From JBBDWJ01 sp040902925 (GTDB lineage Bacteria > Acidobacteriota > Terriglobia > Bryobacterales > UBA6623): a stretch of DNA of 28,028 bases. The DNA is taken from positions 1-28,028 of the forward strand of contig JBBDWJ010000172.1 in NCBI GenBank assembly GCA_040902925.1, read 5' to 3'. The notes under the pieces are model-generated. The model was not told the origin of the DNA, ran no database searches, and was given only the letters and a program-made list of their open reading frames with translations. A program made the translations under genes and the position numbers. Shown one piece after another: positions 23,715-28,028 of the stretch (its first letter is position 1; every line of letters begins with the position of its first letter).

Positions 23715-24939
23715 TTACAGCAGCAGCGCTTCGACGCGGTGGGCGTGAACCATTTCGTCGGCGGGCGACCAGGCAAAGATCGTGAAGCGGCCATCCTGCG
23801 AGGCTACCAGCGCGATCGAGTCGTGCTGGTCTTGCGTGAATTGCGCCGCGGAGATATGCCGCGTGCCGCCCAACTCGCTTGGGGAGACGACGCGCGCCAC
23901 GGCGCCTTTGATCGGCTCGGCGGAGACGACGCGTTCGACTTGCGCGGCGACGTCACGGCGCGTGATCTTTGCGCCAAACGCCAGAAGGTCGTAAGCGTCG
24001 CTGATGATCGTCGCGCCGTCGACCGCGGTCAGCCCGGCAATGGCGTCCACCGCATGGCGCAGCGCATCCTGCCGGCGGCGGTCCGAGGGCTCTCCGTTGC
24101 CGTCGCGCAGCAGCCGGCCCAATTCGGCGAAAGGGGGCGTCACGCCGTAAGAAATCGGCCGCACGATCGACTCTTTCCAATCGACGCTTCCGGCAGGAAC
24201 CACCAGCATCGATCCGCCGCGCGCGTGCGCGCGCATGGAGACGGCGAGCTGCAGGAGAACGTTCAAGGGTTCGCGGGCCGNNNNNNNNNNCGCGGGCCGG
24301 ATTGGGCGCCTCGAGTCCGAGCAAGGCCTTCACCAGCGGCGGCGAGCCGGCGAAGTCCGTTGCCTGCGGGTCGAGTACTTTGACCTCATCTCCCTCAAGC
24401 ACGGCGACGTTCACGAACTTGCCTGATCCCGGGCCGCCGCTACGATGCTTGATGACTAGCAGACCCGGGGCCACCACTTCGAGGACGAAGCAGTAGCCGG
24501 GGATGGTTCGCGTCGCACCCCACACGACTAGCGAATTTGCGTTCGTGGCGACGGTCTCCTGCGTGCCATGACCTGTTTGCGGCATGGGATTGCCGTCGCC
24601 GTCGGCGCGCCAAACGCCCAGATGAATCCCGGGGCGCTCGACTGCCGGCGCAAGCTTTGTGAGGGCGCCGGGTGTAAGGCGGATCGGGCGCTCGAACAGT
24701 AGTGGTCTACTGGCTTGGCCGGGCGGCAGAAACGCCAGCGAGATTTTCGGCGAATAGCCTTCTTCGTGGCGCAGGCTTGCCCAGAACGCGGCATCGACGA
24801 TCCACTCGATCGCTTGCGAGTCGGGCTCCGGAGCCAGGCCCTCGAGGCCCTGGCCGCGCGCGGCCGAGATATGGCAACGAAAATGATCTCGTAGCCGGCC
24901 GGCGATCGCTTGTGCCGCCGCATAGGCGGGTCCTGTCAT
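23715..24939 (-). CDS. DACNV sensor plus DisA_N (diadenylate-cyclase-like) protein, split by a gap
   Basis: Collapsing the gap at 24281-24290 (10 N plus a duplicated 9-mer) gives one 401-residue protein. Residues about 40-210 match the DACNV sensor domain of Burroughs and Aravind, with SLAFLPP, LAPAVERPGIHLGVW (96-110) and APGLLVIKHR (157-166). Residues about 217-401 are a DisA_N-like domain: DGA at 301-303 and GTRHISAAQF at 352-361, corresponding to the DGA and RHR motifs that bind ATP in c-di-AMP synthases. The second Arg of RHR is Ile356, so activity needs testing. The family would make or bind a cyclic dinucleotide. As deposited, the C-terminal 183 residues are out of frame with the start, so an automated caller would split it. 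It is convergent with the bicupin. Confidence 0.82.
24281..24290. other. Scaffold gap (10 N), probably zero length, breaking the DAC gene
   Basis: cgcgggccg occurs at 24272-24280 and again at 24291-24299, on both sides of the N run. Removing 19 bases restores one frame, EAPNPAR-EPLNVLLQ, across the DAC-domain gene. Confidence 0.88.
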
Positions 24940-25104
24940 GAATGCAACCTCTCACGAACAGCGGAAGACCTAGGAGCCATCAGAGGAACGCTGGCGCACA
25001 CAGATTGTAAGCAGGGTTGAATGCATGCATCCGCGCGTATCCACGGGCTTCCAGGGGCGGATTGATTTTGGCGGGAGCCGATTAGAGACTCCCGGTGGCC
25101 GCGT

Positions 25105-26255
25105 TTACAAGTGCTGCGCCAGGAATGGCAGGCCACGCTTGCCGAAAAAGCTGTGTTCACCGTCGAACACTTCCTGATCGGCCAAATCCGGCTTGCCGAA
25201 AACTTCATACACTTTCTTGACGCGCTCGAAGCTGGCGCGGCTGGCCGCCACGGGGAAGATGTTGTCCTTGTCGCCTGATTCGACAAACAACGGACGCGGC
25301 GCGATGAGTTCGGCGACATCGTACATCTCACACCATTCCAGGATGCCGGGAACGTAGTTATCGATGCAGTGCGCCAGGCTGAAAACGCTGTCTCGGAAGG
25401 TGTTCAGGTAGCCGCTGATGAGAGCGGCTCGAATGCGGGGCTCGAGCGCCGATGCAAACGTTGTGATCGTGCCGCCGCCGGAAATGCCCATGCAGCCAAC
25501 GCGTTTGGGGTCGATTTCCTTGCGGGTTTCGATCCAGTCGATGGTGCGCATAACATCATAGACGCGCCAGGCGACCATTGTTTCGCCGAGCAGGAAAGCC
25601 GCACCGGCGGAAGGCTGGCAGGNNNNNNNNNNCCGCGGGCGCGGGCTTTTTCGTCGCGCCGGCAGCCGAAGGCGAGCTGCTCGATGGCGACGGCCGCCAT
25701 GCCGTGCTCGACGACCTGCAGCGCGAAGTCGTGCTGGTAGCCGGCCTTGTCGGTGCGATCCTGGCCTTTATCGTCGATGCCGACGATGTCGTCGACGCCG
25801 CGGCCGTGGCCCGGCAGGCAGATCATCGCGGAATGCGGCGCACCCTCGCGCGGCGTCAGCAGATAACCCAGCACGGCGAGCCCAGGGCGGCTTTCGAAAA
25901 TGAACTTCTCACGGCGATAGGTTGGAAAGTCGCGCACCTCGAGCGTTTGCGCTTTGAGCGGCACGCGTTTGGCGGGGAAGCCGCCGATGAGTTCGGTGAC
26001 TTTCTCCCGCAACTGCTTTTGCCATTGCTCGGCCTGGCGGACGTTGCCAGCTCGATAGGTGAGTTTGAGGGGCGCCTCCAGGTAGCGCTGTTGCGTCCAG
26101 GTCAGCGAGTCAAAGTTATCCAGAGCGACCTTGTCGGTGGATCCGTCAAGCGCTCCGGTGTAGGTCGAATCAGTGGCGGAACGCGCTGCTTGGGCCATGG
26201 CGGCGGCGCCGAGCGCGCCCGCGGCCAACTGCCGGCGGGTGATTGGGTTCGACAT
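25105..26255 (-). CDS. Tat-exported acetyl-xylan-esterase/dienelactone-hydrolase-like enzyme, interrupted by a gap
   Basis: About 380 residues with a twin-arginine signal (ITRRQLAAGALG, Arg7-Arg8). The N-terminal part reads through LGYLLTPREGAPHSAMICLPGH to GCRRDEKARAR. After a 10-N gap (25623-25632) the C-terminal part resumes in another frame: CQPSAGAAFLLGETMVAWRVYD, nucleophile Ser in GISGGGT, acid Asp in SGDKDNIFP and His in GEHSFF. Relatives remove acetyl groups from xylan or act on small esters in the periplasm. Unlike the other two gaps, the flanks here share no overlap, so a few codons (roughly Gly to Ser-Cys in relatives) are truly missing. ATG 26255 fits the Tat signal, although GGGAGG abuts it with almost no spacing. 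The frame stays open upstream to 26333. Confidence 0.82.
25623..25632. other. Scaffold gap (10 N) with missing sequence in the esterase gene
   Basis: The flanks (..ggctggcagg and ccgcgggcgc..) do not overlap. The reading frame of the esterase changes across the N run, so the true gap length is not 10 and some codons are absent. Confidence 0.85.
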
Positions 26256-26409
26256 CCTCCCAGTGTACGATAGGGGAAGCAACGCGGAACGCTCGCTCGT
26301 TGGATGTGGAACGAGTTTTTTGATCCGACTCAACCCTTAACGGACGAACCCTTGACGGACGGACGCGGCGCCCAAGTGGGCGCGCTTAGACCGTGGAACC
26401 GGGCGGAAA

Positions 26410-28028
26410 ATGCAGCTAAGGAATTTCTTGAAACGGCGGTTGATCGCCGCGGGGCGCGTCATGGCGGCGCTTGCGGCAGGTTCTTTCGCGGCAGGGCCGG
26501 CGTATCCACAGGCTACGGGCGTGATTGACTACGAGCGCGAGGTGCATCCGATTCTGGGCGCCAAGTGCGTCGCCTGCCACAGCCAGGAAAAGCGGTCCGG
26601 CGGGCTTGCGCTGGCGGCGTATGCCGACGTGCTGGAAGGCGGGCGCAGCGGCGCGGCGGTCAAGCCCGGCGACAGCTCAGACAGCCTACTGTTGCGGCGC
26701 GTCTCGGGCGAAGTCGAGCCGCGCATGCCTTTCGGCGGCGACCCGCTTTCCGGTAGCGAGATCGCCGTTTTGCGCGCGTGGATTGAAGAGGGCGCTCGCC
26801 CGGCTCCCACAGCGCCGCCCGCGGAACCGAAGTGGGAAGCGCCGTTATCTCTCGAACGCCCGAAGGCTCCCAAGCGGACTTGGAAGAACTGGGACGATCC
26901 GCTGGATCGTTTCGTGGCCGCTTACTTGGCGGAAAACGGCGTTGACGAGCCGCAGCTTGTATCCGACGCGCAATTCGCCCGGCGGGCCTATCTCGATATT
27001 TGGGGTTTGCTGCCGTCGCCAGAGGAACTGCGTGCTTTCGTGAATGACAAGGGTTCGCGCAAGCGGCAGAAGCTTGTCCAGCGGCTTCTTGATGACGACC
27101 GCAAATATGCCGAAAACTGGATTTCGTTCTGGAACGATCTGCTACGCAACGATCAAGGGGTCAACTACTACTCCGAGACGGCGTCGCGAAAGAGCATTAC
27201 GGACTGGCTGCTTGCCTCGCTTGAGGCGAACCGGCCGTATGACGAGTTTGTGAACGATCTGCTGAATCCCACGGCGAAAGACGATCCGGAGGGATTTTTG
27301 ATCGGCGTGAACTGGCGCGGGGTTGTCAGCGCCAGCCAGAGCCCGGCGATGCAGGCCGCACAGAATACGGCGCAGATCTTCCTGGGCCTCAATCTGAAAT
27401 GCAACTCCTGCCATGACAGCTTTATCAGCAAGTGGAAACTGAAAGACGCCTACGCGCTCGCCGGTTATTTCGCGCCCGAGGATCGGTTGCAGCTCTTTCG
27501 CTGCGACGTGGCCCAGGAGGACTACGCCGAGCCGGCCTTCCTTTTCCCCGAACTGAACCGCGCGCCGAAGTCTCCGTCGCTCGAAGCCCGGCGCGAAGCG
27601 GCGGCGGCGATCTTTACCGACCCGCGCAACGGACGATTGCCGCGCACCCTGGTGAACCGCGTTTGGATGCGCCTGCTCGGGCACGGCATCGTCGCCAACC
27701 CCGATGAGATGGATGAAAAGCCGTGGAGCCCCGAGTTGCTCGACTGGCTGGCCGGCGATTTCGTGAAGAACGGGTACGACCTGAAACGCTTGATCTCAAC
27801 CATCGTTTCGTCGCGAACCTATCAAATGCCCGCCGTGCCGCGCGCGAGAGAGCCGCTGCGGGACTATGCGTTTCGCGGGCCCGAGGTTCGCCGCGTTACC
27901 GCCGAGCAGTTCGCCGATGCCATCGGATCGATTACTGGCGAATGGCCTACCTATCAGCCTGCGGGGGAATATCGCGGCCCCGGAAGCGGTCCGGCAGACG
28001 CGGCGCCGCAGCCCAGCGTCTATACGCG
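26410..28028 (+). CDS. Planctomycete-type cytochrome, DUF1549/DUF1553 protein, 5' part
   Basis: A frame from ATG 26410 is open to the window edge (539 codons and more), so it has no stop here and could be missed by a caller needing one. A signal segment (10-35) is followed by a cytochrome c-like domain with CVACH (Cys53, Cys56, His57), SQEKRSGGLAL and MPFGGDPLS, ending at the EIAVLRAWIEEGA helix (117-129). A DUF1549 domain begins at DDPLDRFVAAYL (162-173) and contains a second heme motif CNSCH (331-335). The start of DUF1553, with NRVWMRLLGHGIV, comes near the end. Such proteins sit with DUF1501 proteins in Planctomycetota and Acidobacteriota and are thought to act in periplasmic carbohydrate or sulfatide breakdown. 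The ribosome site is weak. Confidence 0.9.
   Translation, partial: MQLRNFLKRRLIAAGRVMAALAAGSFAAGPAYPQATGVIDYEREVHPILGAKCVACHSQEKRSGGLALAAYADVLEGGRSGAAVKPGDSSDSLLLRRVSGEVEPRMPFGGDPLSGSEIAVLRAWIEEGARPAPTAPPAEPKWEAPLSLERPKAPKRTWKNWDDPLDRFVAAYLAENGVDEPQLVSDAQFARRAYLDIWGLLPSPEELRAFVNDKGSRKRQKLVQRLLDDDRKYAENWISFWNDLLRNDQGVNYYSETASRKSITDWLLASLEANRPYDEFVNDLLNPTAKDDPEGFLIGVNWRGVVSASQSPAMQAAQNTAQIFLGLNLKCNSCHDSFISKWKLKDAYALAGYFAPEDRLQLFRCDVAQEDYAEPAFLFPELNRAPKSPSLEARREAAAAIFTDPRNGRLPRTLVNRVWMRLLGHGIVANPDEMDEKPWSPELLDWLAGDFVKNGYDLKRLISTIVSSRTYQMPAVPRAREPLRDYAFRGPEVRRVTAEQFADAIGSITGEWPTYQPAGEYRGPGSGPADAAPQPSVYT

Noticed and set aside
20713..24939. A single defence island linking the TIR and DAC proteins
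   Set aside because: The genes are on opposite strands with two unrelated cupin genes between them. No shared promoter or known CBASS/Thoeris partner is seen.
1..28028. tRNA, rRNA, CRISPR array or transposase
   Set aside because: I looked in the spacers on both strands and saw no cloverleaf, regular spacer-repeat array or transposase motif. A dedicated RNA search could still find small RNAs.

Overview
The window looks like part of a high-GC soil bacterium, most likely an Acidobacteriota of the Solibacter/Bryobacter type. This is inferred from gene content, not from a marker gene. The pointers are a planctomycete/acidobacterial multi-domain cytochrome (DUF1549 type), a cytochrome c fused to a copper-monooxygenase-like module, many Tat- or Sec-exported enzymes, a PEP-CTERM protein and a DACNV-type cyclic-dinucleotide protein. 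Three 10-N scaffold gaps mark it as a draft or metagenome assembly. I saw no rRNA, tRNA, CRISPR array, transposase or integrase.

Layout. (1) 1-2105: the 3' part of a UDP-glucose dehydrogenase gene, an inverted-repeat cassette (697-877), then a GlcE-like FAD oxidase. (2) 5571-2139, minus strand: a translationally coupled operon of secreted alpha/beta hydrolase, NatA-like ABC ATPase and NatB-like permease, each pair overlapping by 4 bases. (3) 5829-9217: an exported BsuPI-domain protein, a 69-aa membrane protein and a beta-lactamase-fold serine hydrolase, all on the minus strand and separated by gene-poor stretches. (4) 9715-12448: a GT-C-like polytopic membrane protein, then an ArsR-SRPBCC pair whose promoter carries a palindrome. 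(5) 12586-18260: exported enzymes, namely a Tat-dependent SelA/DgaE-like PLP enzyme, a cytochrome c/PHM-like protein and a Tat-dependent enolase-superfamily protein, with a frameshifted peptidoglycan-binding-like gene among them. (6) 18511-20108: a PEP-CTERM protein with its sorting signal one frame off, and a secreted carboxylesterase. (7) 20713-24939: a TIR-zinc ribbon protein, two exported cupins and a DACNV-diadenylate-cyclase-like protein. (8) 25105-28028: a Tat-exported esterase and the 5' part of a large cytochrome that runs off the window.

How it fits together. Most products are predicted to act outside the cytoplasm on organic acids, sugars or esters, as expected of a copiotrophic polymer or sugar-acid degrader. 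There is no single obvious pathway; most genes are monocistronic or in pairs. The two signalling or defence-like proteins (TIR-zinc ribbon, DAC domain) lie within 3 kb of each other, but on opposite strands and with no evidence of coupling.

Data quality. Two of the three N gaps are flanked by identical 8- or 9-base ends. Collapsing them restores continuous genes, so those gaps probably have zero length. Two further genes (15974-16443 and 18511-19132) carry single frameshifts that could be real decay or base errors.
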